From Sulfurimonas sp. (GTDB taxonomy: Bacteria; Campylobacterota; Campylobacteria; Campylobacterales; Sulfurimonadaceae): a stretch of DNA of 7,411 bases. Position numbers and translations under genes: made by a program. Positions 1 to 6,037 of this stretch are shown here, piece by piece; the first letter of the stretch is position 1; each line of letters starts with the position of its first letter. Where the stretch lies: contig JAGHAW010000029.1 in NCBI GenBank assembly GCA_021161305.1, positions 1 to 7,411 on the forward strand. Reading direction: 5' to 3'. The notes beneath the pieces were generated by a model that was not told the DNA's origin, did no database searches, and saw nothing but the letters and a program-made list of their open reading frames with translations.

Positions 1-50
1 AGATGGTCGCAGTGCTTATTGGTATCAACGGGGTATAAGTTTTAAGAAAC

Positions 51-608
51 ATGTATGAACTTCAGGTGGATGTAAAAGAGGTAAGATACCTGTTTATAAC
101 TCACTCTCATTGGGATCATATAGGTGGTATAGATTCTATTTTGGAGTTAAATCCAAATATCACACTCTTTATTCCATCTTCACTTTCTAAGCATCTTATA
201 AAGGATTTGAAGAGTTTGGCTAAAGAGGTGATTATATGTACTAAAAAACCTCAAAAACTTTTTGGAAATCTTTATACAACCGGACTTTTGGGTGAGGAGA
301 TGCCTGAACAATCTCTTATCCTTGATGAAGATGAGACAAAAGTTATTACAGGCTGTGGTCATTTTGGAATTCAAAATATTGTAAAAGTGGCTTCTAAAGT
401 TATAGGTAAAAAGATAGATTTTGCCATTGGCGGTTTTCATCTTTTAAGAAGCAGTGAAGAGGAGATTTTAGATTCTATTGAGGGTTTAAAAGAGTTGGGA
501 GTAAGCAGAGTTTTACCAACTCACTGTACAGGTGATAAAGCTATAACGATTTATAAAGAAAGTTTTGGAGAAAAGTGTATCCAAGGTGGAATAGGTACGA
601 AAATTTGA
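51..608 (+). CDS. MBL-fold metallo-hydrolase (COG1237-like), N-terminally truncated or 5'-disrupted
   Basis: The 185 visible residues carry the core of a metallo-beta-lactamase-fold hydrolase: the metal-binding motif THSHWDH at residues 17-23 (His18, His20, Asp22, His23), a further metal-ligand histidine in GCGH (His104), GGFH (127-130) and a C-terminal THCTG (157-161). The GGFHL and P-THCTG motifs fit the COG1237 group, annotated as dihydropterin-ribofuranosyl-aminobenzene phosphate synthase-like; the true substrate is unknown. Members of this group are usually about 250 residues or more, and have an N-terminal strand region with a DTG motif before the HxHxDH motif. Here only 17 residues precede it. 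The same frame upstream has a TAA stop at 36-38, and the ATG at 51 has only a weak ribosome site. The codons at 39-50 (V-L-R-N) still read like family sequence, so the 5' part may be lost, frameshifted or wrongly assembled. The next gene starts 13 bases downstream, suggesting cotranscription. The fold is certain; whether the gene is intact is not. Confidence 0.8.
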   Translation: MYELQVDVKEVRYLFITHSHWDHIGGIDSILELNPNITLFIPSSLSKHLIKDLKSLAKEVIICTKKPQKLFGNLYTTGLLGEEMPEQSLILDEDETKVITGCGHFGIQNIVKVASKVIGKKIDFAIGGFHLLRSSEEEILDSIEGLKELGVSRVLPTHCTGDKAITIYKESFGEKCIQGGIGTKI

Positions 609-621
609 TAAAAGGTAAAAA

Positions 622-1215
622 ATGATTTTTAATTTAGATGACAGCGAGATAAACGATAAGTATAAGTTGATGGCACAAACCATTATACCAAGACCGATAG
701 CATGGGTTGTAACAGAGGATGAGGGTGTGGTAAATATTGCACCTTTTAGTTATTTTATAGGCTTGTCATCAAATCCGGCAACAGTGTTAATTTCGGTTGG
801 ACATAAGGCAGAAGGTGTTCCAAAAGATACACTAGCTAACATTAGAAAAACTAAAAAATGTACTATCTGTATGGTTGATGAAAATAGTCTGCATAAGATG
901 CACTTCAGTTCAAAAGAGCTTGAAAAAGGTGTGAGTGAAGCTAAAGAGTTTGATATTGATACAGAAACTCTGTTTGAAGATTATCCGGATATGATTAAAG
1001 ATGTTCCATGTGCATATTTTTGTGATTTTAATCAGGAGATAGATTTAGGTGGCGGTTCAACAATCCCATTAGTTTTAAATGTAAAGCAGATCTATGTAAA
1101 AGATGAAGTGATTACAGATAAAGAGAGAATAACGATAGAGTTTAATCCCATAGCTAGAATAGGTAAGAGTTATGCACCGTTGGGCGAAGAGATAGCTCCA
1201 CCAAAAATACCATAA
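622..1215 (+). CDS. Flavin reductase family protein (FMN-binding split barrel)
   Basis: A 197-residue protein of the flavin reductase-like / DIM6-NTAB family, a cytoplasmic split-barrel domain that binds FMN and usually works as a flavin or flavin-dependent reductase. Visible family motifs are PRPIAWV at residues 23-29, NIAPFSYF at 38-45, NPAT at 51-54 and KDTLANI at 68-74, followed by a C-terminal part with IPLVLNVKQIYV-type strands and the late conserved segment PIARIGKSYAPLG. Length is normal for the family and both ends look complete. The ATG is preceded by a weak purine-rich ribosome site (AAAGG at about 611-615). It follows the MBL-fold gene by 13 bases and is probably in the same transcript. 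MBL-fold and flavin-binding domains also occur together in flavodiiron proteins, but these are separate and of different subfamilies, so no joint electron-transfer role is claimed. The reductant and the substrate cannot be told from the sequence. Confidence 0.9.
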   Translation: MIFNLDDSEINDKYKLMAQTIIPRPIAWVVTEDEGVVNIAPFSYFIGLSSNPATVLISVGHKAEGVPKDTLANIRKTKKCTICMVDENSLHKMHFSSKELEKGVSEAKEFDIDTETLFEDYPDMIKDVPCAYFCDFNQEIDLGGGSTIPLVLNVKQIYVKDEVITDKERITIEFNPIARIGKSYAPLGEEIAPPKIP

Positions 1216-1279
1216 AATTGTATAGATAGAAGTAATTTATAAATTAAGTTTTAATTATGTTCTTATAGATACAATTTTA
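1213..1279. repeat. 11-bp perfect inverted repeat around the sulfur-gene leader
   Basis: TAAAATTGTAT at 1213-1223 is the exact reverse complement of ATACAATTTTA at 1269-1279, with 45 bases between the arms. The left arm begins at the stop codon of the flavin reductase gene, and the right arm contains the best -10 candidate for the DsrE-like gene. A short direct repeat TATAGAT also occurs at 1221-1227 and 1264-1270. It could be a dimeric regulator site that loops across the promoter, or chance in AT-rich DNA. Confidence 0.4.
1270..1275 (+). promoter_or_regulatory. Possible -10 box for the DsrE-TauE/SafE pair
   Basis: TACAAT differs from TATAAT at one position and lies 35 bases before the ATG at 1310, with T-rich sequence upstream as is usual in Campylobacterota promoters. 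Expected transcription start is near 1282. There is no clear -35 box. It lies within the right arm of the inverted repeat, so a bound regulator there would cover it. Confidence 0.3.
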
Positions 1280-1309
1280 CTATTAAATTTAAAAAACAGA
1301 AGGCTCAAA

Positions 1310-1750
1310 ATGAAAAAAATTCTAGCAACAACAGCGTTAATCGCTGCATTAGTTACACCAAGTATTTTAAGTGCAGATCAGGCAAAAGGTCTGAATGTTT
1401 TAGTAAACTCAGGTAACCCTCAAACTCAGGCAATGGCAATGGTTTTATCTCTGATGACTATGAAAAAACATAAAAAAGAGGTGCATATAGTTCTATGTGG
1501 TGAAGCTGGAGATTTAGCAGATAAAAATATTAAAGGTGTTCCTGTTAAGAGACCAAATGGTAAAGCACCATCTGCAAAACAGCATCTTAAACTACTGATT
1601 AAAAAAGGTGCAAAAGTAGAAGTTTGTCCTCTGTACTTACCAAATGCAGGTAAAGATAAGTCAATTCTTTTAGAGGGTGTAACAATCGCTAAACCACCAA
1701 TGGTTGCAGGAAATCTTCTGAATGAAGATTTTGCTAATATCACTTTTTAG
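1310..1750 (+). CDS. Secreted DsrE-like sulfur-relay family protein
   Basis: This 146-residue protein starts with a clear signal peptide: MKK, a hydrophobic stretch to about residue 20, and a probable cleavage after Ser-Ala (residue 22) before Asp-Gln. The mature part resembles the DsrE/DsrF/TusD fold: a first strand LNVLVNSG, a helix rich in Met and Ala (40-50), a second strand EVHIVLCGEAG with Cys63, then a helix HLKLLIKKGAKVEVCPLYLPN with Cys106 placed where DsrE-family proteins often carry the persulfide-forming cysteine. The family passes sulfur as a persulfide between proteins in the cytoplasm, whereas this one is predicted to be periplasmic, where it might bind reduced sulfur species; that role is inference. 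The start is well supported by AGAAGG at 1298-1303, six bases before the ATG. The stop codon overlaps the ribosome site of the exporter gene that follows, so the two are very probably translated together. Confidence 0.8.
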   Translation: MKKILATTALIAALVTPSILSADQAKGLNVLVNSGNPQTQAMAMVLSLMTMKKHKKEVHIVLCGEAGDLADKNIKGVPVKRPNGKAPSAKQHLKLLIKKGAKVEVCPLYLPNAGKDKSILLEGVTIAKPPMVAGNLLNEDFANITF

Positions 1751-1752
1751 GA
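1749..1752 (+). promoter_or_regulatory. Ribosome binding site deciding the TTG start of the exporter
   Basis: AGGA lies ten bases before the TTG at 1763 and overlaps the TAG stop (1748-1750) of the DsrE-like gene. No ATG is available near the conserved N-terminus, so this site supports initiation at TTG and suggests that ribosomes ending the first gene help start the second. Confidence 0.55.
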
Positions 1753-1762
1753 CTTTTTATCT

Positions 1763-2497
1763 TTGATAGTTGAATATTTTGTATATTTTATAATTACAAC
1801 GATTCTCTCAACTATCTTTGCCATTGCAGGACTTGGTTCTGCTTCTGGTTTAGTTCCCACACTTAATATTGTTGGACTTAGTTTTGATATGGCAAGAGTC
1901 AGTGGTCTCTTTGTAAATTCTGTTAGTACGATTACTACGAGTATTTTAAATCTAAAAAAACAACTCTTTGATATGAATTTTGTTGCACCACTTGTTCTTA
2001 GTTCCGTTGTTTTTGCCTATATTGGAGCAAAAATATCTTTGAAAATTGATGTTGAGATTGTTAAAACAATTTTTGGTGCTACTCTGCTTGTTATCGCTTC
2101 AATGATTCTTTTTTTTAAAAAACCACAACACCCAACTCTTCATAATTCTAAAGCTATCTTGATTTTTGCGGGTTCTATCGGTGGTTTCTTTTCAGGGTTT
2201 CTTGGCATAGGTGGTGGTTCGATTATCTCACCTATTTTACTGCTTTTTGGTTATGACATAAAAAAAATATCTATCGGTATATCTTTTGTTATACCATTTT
2301 CATCCATAGTGGCATTTGGTAGTTATGCGAGTGTTATTGAACTTGATTATACTCTTTTATGTATAGTTGGTGTTGGGGCATATATTGGCGGGATGATAGG
2401 CAATTATATCTTGCATTTTAAAATATCTCCACAAGCTATCAAAAAGATACTTGCAGTTGCTTTGTATCTCATAGCTGTTAAGATGTTGTTGATGTAA
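1763..2497 (+). CDS. TauE/SafE family membrane exporter
   Basis: A 244-residue polytopic inner-membrane protein of the TauE/SafE (DUF81) family, whose characterised members export sulfite, sulfoacetate or related organosulfur anions. The two-fold repeat typical of the family is visible: a first half with GLGSASGLVPTL at residues 23-34 and a second half with the hallmark GIGGGSIISPILLL (148-161). About eight hydrophobic segments can be drawn, roughly 4-30, 45-63, 73-92, 101-118, 131-162, 171-190, 196-216 and 226-244, and the family signature glycines recur near GGMIG (209-213). The first repeat has GLGSASG where the second has GIGGGS, so it is the more divergent copy. Translation starts at TTG, supported by AGGA at 1749-1752. 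The 12-base gap to the secreted DsrE-like gene points to a shared job in moving or detoxifying sulfur compounds; the actual substrate is not known. It ends only three bases before the end of the convergent acetyltransferase gene. Confidence 0.9.
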   Translation: MIVEYFVYFIITTILSTIFAIAGLGSASGLVPTLNIVGLSFDMARVSGLFVNSVSTITTSILNLKKQLFDMNFVAPLVLSSVVFAYIGAKISLKIDVEIVKTIFGATLLVIASMILFFKKPQHPTLHNSKAILIFAGSIGGFFSGFLGIGGGSIISPILLLFGYDIKKISIGISFVIPFSSIVAFGSYASVIELDYTLLCIVGVGAYIGGMIGNYILHFKISPQAIKKILAVALYLIAVKMLLM

Positions 2498-2500
2498 TAA

Positions 2501-2971
2501 TTAATCCATCCAACGAGTTGGGTCGTAACCATCTGTTGGACGGACTACCTCTTTTTTTTCTAGCTTTTTAATCATTATTAAATTATCGGAATCTTGAAGC
2601 TTTTCAAATCCAAATTTTTCATAAAATTTAATCGCTTTTGGTTTATGAGTTATATCAATAATTATCTCTTCATATAGAGCTCCGGCCTCTTGTAAAAACT
2701 GCTCCATCATAAATATGCCAATACCCTGCTTTTTAAATTTAGGAGCTATTGCAAAACTTATAACAGGAGTATCGCCATCTATCTTTCTGCTCCAAATTGC
2801 ACCTGCAATTTCATTGTTTACAAGAGCGTATAATCCCAAGTCTTTGGTTGTTAGACCATAAAAGTCTGTATAAATTTCAAGATTTGGAGTATTGCTTGGA
2901 TGGGCTAGTTTTACCATATCATTAACGATTTTTTGTTCAGAAGACCTTAAAAAGTATAGTTCTTTATTCAT
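2501..2971 (-). CDS. GNAT family N-acetyltransferase
   Basis: A 156-residue acetyltransferase of the GNAT superfamily, which transfers an acetyl group from acetyl-CoA to an amine. Motif A, the acetyl-CoA pyrophosphate-binding loop, is visible as SFAIAPKFKKQGIGIFMMEQF, with the Q-x-x-G-x-G-type core around Gln82-Gly83-Ile84-Gly85; motif B is KAIKFYEKFGFEKL (112-125), the usual C-terminal strand-helix. After the domain there is a short polar tail, KKEVVRPTDGYDPTRWMD. The substrate cannot be read from the sequence. The start is firm: ATG at 2971-2969 overlaps the TGA stop of the ABC-F gene in an ATGA arrangement, and a good Shine-Dalgarno sequence (GAGGA, 2982-2978 on the minus strand) lies six bases upstream, inside the ABC-F coding end. 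The two are therefore translationally coupled. Its 3' end faces the exporter gene with a three-base gap. Confidence 0.9.
   Translation of the reverse strand: MNKELYFLRSSEQKIVNDMVKLAHPSNTPNLEIYTDFYGLTTKDLGLYALVNNEIAGAIWSRKIDGDTPVISFAIAPKFKKQGIGIFMMEQFLQEAGALYEEIIIDITHKPKAIKFYEKFGFEKLQDSDNLIMIKKLEKKEVVRPTDGYDPTRWMD
2506..2559 (+). terminator. Possible terminator for the plus-strand exporter transcript, inside the opposing gene
   Basis: CCATCCAAC at 2506-2514 can pair with GTTGGACGG at 2535-2543 (eight of nine pairs Watson-Crick, one A-C mismatch), with a loop of 20 bases. A run of eight T follows at 2552-2559. The T run is eight bases from the stem, which is further than ideal, and both elements lie in the coding end of the minus-strand acetyltransferase, where the T run encodes lysines. 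An alternative smaller hairpin CCAA-CGAG-TTGG also exists at 2510-2521. Confidence 0.3.
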
Positions 2972-4800
2972 GATAATTCCTCTATTTTCTGTTCATAATT
3001 TTCATTTATCTCATCTAATTCTATCTGTGCTTCTTCAAACTCCTCAAATAACTCTTCAACCTCTGATTCCTCTTTTGAAACAAGTTTTGACAGTTCCATA
3101 AGTGCAACACTATCTCCAGAGTTTGAAACTTCTATAAGTTCTTTATGGTGAGACTCTAAAAGTTCTTCAAGTTCCATGATTTTAGTCTCTAGTTTTTCAA
3201 CTTTTTTCTTTAGAGGAGAAGTGATTTTGTTTCTTTCTCTAACCATTTCAGCTTTTAGTTTTTTGTTCTCTTTGTTATTTGATTTTGGAGCTACTTTTAC
3301 TTTTTCTTCTTTAACTTCATCTTCCCAGCCAATTTTTTCTAAGAACTCATCATAGCCACCATCAAAATACTCAGCACCATCTTTTGCAAAGATAATAAGT
3401 CTGTCACAAACTCTTCTAAGCAGTTCTTCGGAGTGAGTTACGATGATCACCGAACCTTTGAAGTTTTTTATAGCGATAGTTAAAGCTTCTATGGAATCCA
3501 TATCTAAGTGGTTTGTAGGTTCATCAAGAAAGAGCAGATTCACATTACGAGCTAAAATCTGTCCTAACATTACACGACTTTTTTCACCACCGGATAGTAG
3601 AGAGATTTTCTTTTTTGCACCATCTCCACTAAACATCATTCCACCACAGATACTTCTAACACTTGCTTCGCTTAGCTGTGGGTTTCCTACATAAATTTCA
3701 TCCATTACGCTATTGTTTGGGCTTAAATGAGAGATGTTTGTTTGACCAAAGTGAGCGAATGAAGTAGTTGTATGATAATTAACTTCGCCACTAAGTTGTT
3801 TTAACTCTTTTGCAATTGTATTTAAAAGCGTTGATTTACCTTTACCATTTTTACCGATAATTCCTAAACATTCACCTTTTTCAAGGGTAAAAGATATATT
3901 CTTAAATAGAATATTTTCAGGAGTATAACCAAAACTCAAATCTTTAACATCAAGTAGAACTTTTGCGGGAGTATCTTTAAAGTTAAAGTCAAATTTTAGA
4001 GTGTTGTCAAAACCTAAATCTTCCATCCTATCCATTTTTTCTAACTGTTTTACCTTTGACTGGGCAAGAGCAGCAGTTGAGGCACGAGCCTTGTTTTTGG
4101 CTATAAACTCTTCAAGCTCCTTTACTTTTTTATCTTGTGAGACTTTCTGTTTTGCATATAGTTCATCATTTGCATTTAGTTGTTCATAAAATTTATGTGT
4201 ATCTCCTTGAATAATCTCTATTTTTTTTCGCACTAAGCCCATAGTATGAGTAGAAACAGAATCCATAAACTCTCTATTGTGAGTGATTAAAATTAGTTCG
4301 CCCTTAAAGGCTCTTAAAAATGATTTCAGCCATCTAAGTGAGACAATATCAAGGTAGTTGGTAGGTTCATCCAAAAGCAGTAAATTTGGTTCAGTTACAA
4401 GAAGTTTGGCAAGGTTTATACGAATCTGATAACCACCGGAAAAAGAGAGAGGGTTAGCTTCGAGATCTTCCCCAGTAAATCCAAGACCAAAAAGAATCTT
4501 TTCAACTCTGTATGTGTCATATTTCATCTCGTCTTCTAAAGCTAAGGCAGCTTCTTCTCTGAGAGTTTTTTCACTAAAAGTAAGATGCTGTTTGAGTGTG
4601 CCTATCTTATAGTTTTTAGGGATAATAACATCGCCACTATCAGCACTCTCTTCACCTAAAATAAGTTTAAAAAGAGTAGATTTCCCACTACCGTTTCGAC
4701 CTACAAGACCAACGCGATTCCCAGAATTTAATTTGAAGTTTAGATTAGAAAAAAGTTCTTGAGTGGAAAAGTTTTTTGAAATATTTGTTAATTGAATCAT
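2968..4800 (-). CDS. ABC-F family ATPase (ribosome-associated translation factor type)
   Basis: A 610-residue soluble protein with two ABC ATPase domains and no membrane segment, the hallmark of the ABC-F family, whose studied members bind the ribosomal E site and act on stalled or initiating ribosomes. Domain 1 has Walker A GRNGSGKST (34-42), signature FSGGYQ (120-125), Walker B LLLLDEPTNYLD (140-151) and switch His174. The linker (about 200-275) contains the charged helical P-site-tRNA-interaction region, EEFIAKNKARAS near 230-241. Domain 2 has Walker A GKNGKGKST (316-324), signature LSGGEK (402-407), Walker B LLFLDEPTNHLD (422-433) and switch His456. Residues about 510-608 are highly charged and predicted to form a coiled coil, as in the Uup/YheS-type C-terminal extensions. 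All catalytic residues are present, so both sites should be active. The exact subfamily (Uup, YheS or other) was not resolved. Its own promoter lies just upstream, and the gene overlaps the acetyltransferase by four bases. Confidence 0.95.
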   Translation of the reverse strand: MIQLTNISKNFSTQELFSNLNFKLNSGNRVGLVGRNGSGKSTLFKLILGEESADSGDVIIPKNYKIGTLKQHLTFSEKTLREEAALALEDEMKYDTYRVEKILFGLGFTGEDLEANPLSFSGGYQIRINLAKLLVTEPNLLLLDEPTNYLDIVSLRWLKSFLRAFKGELILITHNREFMDSVSTHTMGLVRKKIEIIQGDTHKFYEQLNANDELYAKQKVSQDKKVKELEEFIAKNKARASTAALAQSKVKQLEKMDRMEDLGFDNTLKFDFNFKDTPAKVLLDVKDLSFGYTPENILFKNISFTLEKGECLGIIGKNGKGKSTLLNTIAKELKQLSGEVNYHTTTSFAHFGQTNISHLSPNNSVMDEIYVGNPQLSEASVRSICGGMMFSGDGAKKKISLLSGGEKSRVMLGQILARNVNLLFLDEPTNHLDMDSIEALTIAIKNFKGSVIIVTHSEELLRRVCDRLIIFAKDGAEYFDGGYDEFLEKIGWEDEVKEEKVKVAPKSNNKENKKLKAEMVRERNKITSPLKKKVEKLETKIMELEELLESHHKELIEVSNSGDSVALMELSKLVSKEESEVEELFEEFEEAQIELDEINENYEQKIEELS

Positions 4801-4801
4801 A

Positions 4802-4819
4802 ACGCTCTTTTTTAAGCGT
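4802..4819. repeat. Short inverted repeat flanking the ABC-F ribosome site
   Basis: ACGCT (4802-4806) and AGCGT (4815-4819) are exact reverse complements with an eight-base A/T loop; on the minus strand the loop holds the purine run used as ribosome site. If the transcript starts near 4813 the upstream arm would not be in the RNA, so a DNA-level site, or part of an end signal for the gene upstream, is as likely as an RNA hairpin. Confidence 0.3.
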
Positions 4820-4828
4820 ATTATACCA
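4820..4828 (-). promoter_or_regulatory. Extended -10 promoter of the ABC-F gene
   Basis: On the minus strand TGG-TATAAT (4828 down to 4820) is a perfect extended -10 box. Start of transcription is expected near 4813, leaving a leader of about 13 bases before the ATG at 4800, with AAAGAG (4812-4807) as the ribosome site. No -35 box is evident. Confidence 0.5.
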
Positions 4829-4857
4829 AACTAGAACTCTATTTGAAGTAGTTTGTA

Positions 4858-5097
4858 TCAGGCATAAATATCTAAAAGACGCTCTGAAGTTACCGTAGGT
4901 TCAACTTCTGTAGTTTGTGAGGCTTGAAAGTTTTCAGCATTTTTTTGTATTTCATTTGTATCTGTTGCAATTGTAGTAAAGTTTTCTTGAGAAGTATCTT
5001 CTTTTTTCACTTCCTCTTTCACACTGCTTGGATCAAGTTTGCCAACCTGTACAGCACTAGGCGATGGTGTTTGATATGTGTAACTTGCTACATTCAT
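4858..5097 (-). CDS. Small hypothetical protein, low-complexity, function unknown
   Basis: A 79-residue protein I do not recognise with certainty. It is rich in Ser, Thr, Gln, Glu and Lys, has no Cys or Trp, no signal peptide and no membrane segment, and is probably disordered over most of its length. The N-terminus reads MNVASYTYQTPSPSAVQVGK and the C-terminus ends in a hydrophobic-aromatic tail, RLLDIYA, which could be a docking or secretion-type tail; that is a guess. Despite its size it is very probably a real gene: AAAGGAG (5109-5103 on the minus strand) lies five bases before the ATG, the best Shine-Dalgarno site in the window, and a perfect extended -10 box sits about 30 bases upstream of the start. 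The opposing open frame over the same DNA has no such signals. It lies between the DUF234 gene and the ABC-F gene on the same strand, with a separate promoter for each. Confidence 0.7.
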   Translation of the reverse strand: MNVASYTYQTPSPSAVQVGKLDPSSVKEEVKKEDTSQENFTTIATDTNEIQKNAENFQASQTTEVEPTVTSERLLDIYA

Positions 5098-5127
5098 AAC
5101 ATCTCCTTTAAAACTCGGATATTACAT

Positions 5128-5136
5128 ATTATAACA
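5128..5136 (-). promoter_or_regulatory. Extended -10 promoter of the 79-residue protein gene
   Basis: On the minus strand TGT-TATAAT (5136 down to 5128) is a perfect extended -10 sequence. Transcription should start near 5121, giving a leader of about 24 bases that contains the strong AAAGGAG site. No -35 box is seen. Confidence 0.5.
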
Positions 5137-5155
5137 TATAAAACTTCTTTGTTTA

Positions 5156-6037
5156 TTACTCTACTAATTTTTTGAAGTTTTTAACAGTGAAGAGTTTAAG
5201 ATTTTCACCTTTTAGGGTTTTAAGTTCACTGGAAAATCCCCGTTTAGAAAATATAACAAAGATATCAGGTTCTATATTTGCTTTTTGACAATTTTCTTGT
5301 AGTTTTGTTAGTTCACTTTTTTTAATTTTAGCATTTGTATATTTACAAGTCCCAGCAATGATTTTTCCGGATTTTGTTTTAGCATAGATGTCAATCTCAA
5401 CACTATTGTCCCAATAGCTTCCCATTTCAACAATAGGGTCATCTTTGAAAGAGAGTGTTAAAAATTCATGTGAGAGTTGCTCAAATGTCAGGTTTATAAA
5501 CTCACTTTTACGATTTGCAAATCTCTCTCGAATCTCTTTGTAATCACCCTTTTTGATACCTTTAAACAGAGGTGATATAAAAGCAAACCAGAATCTCATA
5601 AACGGTGAAGAGAAGTATAGTTTATCGGATACTTTTTCATCTTCACTCCACGAAGTAAAGATTTTTCTTGATGGTTGTAGTCTGATGATACCAGTTCCAC
5701 AAAGTTCTTCTATGGCTTTTTCTCCAACATCTTTAGCTACATTTGCTCGTCTAAAAGCCGTATGAGTCTTACCATCACCCATAGCAATTCCAGTTAGTAT
5801 GGAGTGATACATTGGCATACCGGTAGTAAGTTCACTTACATCATTACGAATATAGGTGTAGTCTGATAAAACAAGCTGTTCAATAAGCTCCATTGTTGGT
5901 TTGGATGTATCTATTTCACCCCATCCAACACCACCAAAGATAGCAAATTTTTCAACTGCATCTTCAAAGTTTTTAGGTTTATGGTCTTGGTAAAAAGAGC
6001 GAAACTGCTCTAATTGTGTCTGTCTGTTTAAAATAAT
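5156..6037 (-). CDS. DUF234-type protein (C-terminal domain of archaeal-type ATPases, without the ATPase), probable ATT start
   Basis: The frame encodes about 293 residues if it starts at ATT 6037-6035, or 245 if it starts at the first ATG (5893-5891). Counting from that ATG, the C-terminal half has the features of DUF234, the domain that follows the AAA ATPase in archaeal-type ATPases: SPFMRFWFAFISPLF (96-110) and EIDIYAK...IIAGTCKYT (166-186), a PD-(D/E)xK nuclease-like core. Asp168 and Lys184 are present, but the acidic residue normally two before the lysine is replaced by Thr182, so cleavage activity is doubtful. The N-terminal half looks like a helical winged-helix-type region. No Walker motifs exist in or next to the gene. 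The frame is open to TAA at 6055-6053 and the upstream extension reads as normal protein (for example FGGVGWGEIDTSKPT directly before Met at 5893), but holds no ATG, GTG or TTG. AAGG at 6048-6045 lies seven bases before ATT 6037, whereas the ATG at 5893 has no ribosome site. Function unknown; possible DNA- or defence-related role. Confidence 0.75.
   Translation of the reverse strand: MILNRQTQLEQFRSFYQDHKPKNFEDAVEKFAIFGGVGWGEIDTSKPTMELIEQLVLSDYTYIRNDVSELTTGMPMYHSILTGIAMGDGKTHTAFRRANVAKDVGEKAIEELCGTGIIRLQPSRKIFTSWSEDEKVSDKLYFSSPFMRFWFAFISPLFKGIKKGDYKEIRERFANRKSEFINLTFEQLSHEFLTLSFKDDPIVEMGSYWDNSVEIDIYAKTKSGKIIAGTCKYTNAKIKKSELTKLQENCQKANIEPDIFVIFSKRGFSSELKTLKGENLKLFTVKNFKKLVE

Noticed and set aside
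1216..1309. Riboswitch upstream of the DsrE-like gene
   Set aside because: The stretch is too AT-rich and short, and shows no known aptamer pattern; only the inverted repeat and a possible -10 box could be supported.
1426..1743. 105-codon open frame on the minus strand opposite the DsrE-like gene
   Set aside because: It lies wholly antisense to a well-supported gene with signal peptide and ribosome site, and its product resembles no family I know.
4001..4189. 62-codon plus-strand open frame inside the ABC-F region
   Set aside because: It is antisense to the ABC-F linker; its Ser/Phe-rich composition mirrors the charged helical linker on the other strand. Similar frames at 2892-3101, 3443-3694, 5553-5765 and minus-strand 180-440 were rejected for the same reason.
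4924..5175. 83-codon plus-strand open frame opposite the 79-residue gene
   Set aside because: It has no ribosome site and gives a Phe/Cys/Ile-rich product typical of an antisense shadow, while the minus strand has a strong promoter and Shine-Dalgarno site.
4858..5893. Toxin-antitoxin pair made of the DUF234-type gene and the 79-residue gene
   Set aside because: The small gene has its own promoter and a 58-base gap to its neighbour, and neither protein shows known toxin or antitoxin motifs.
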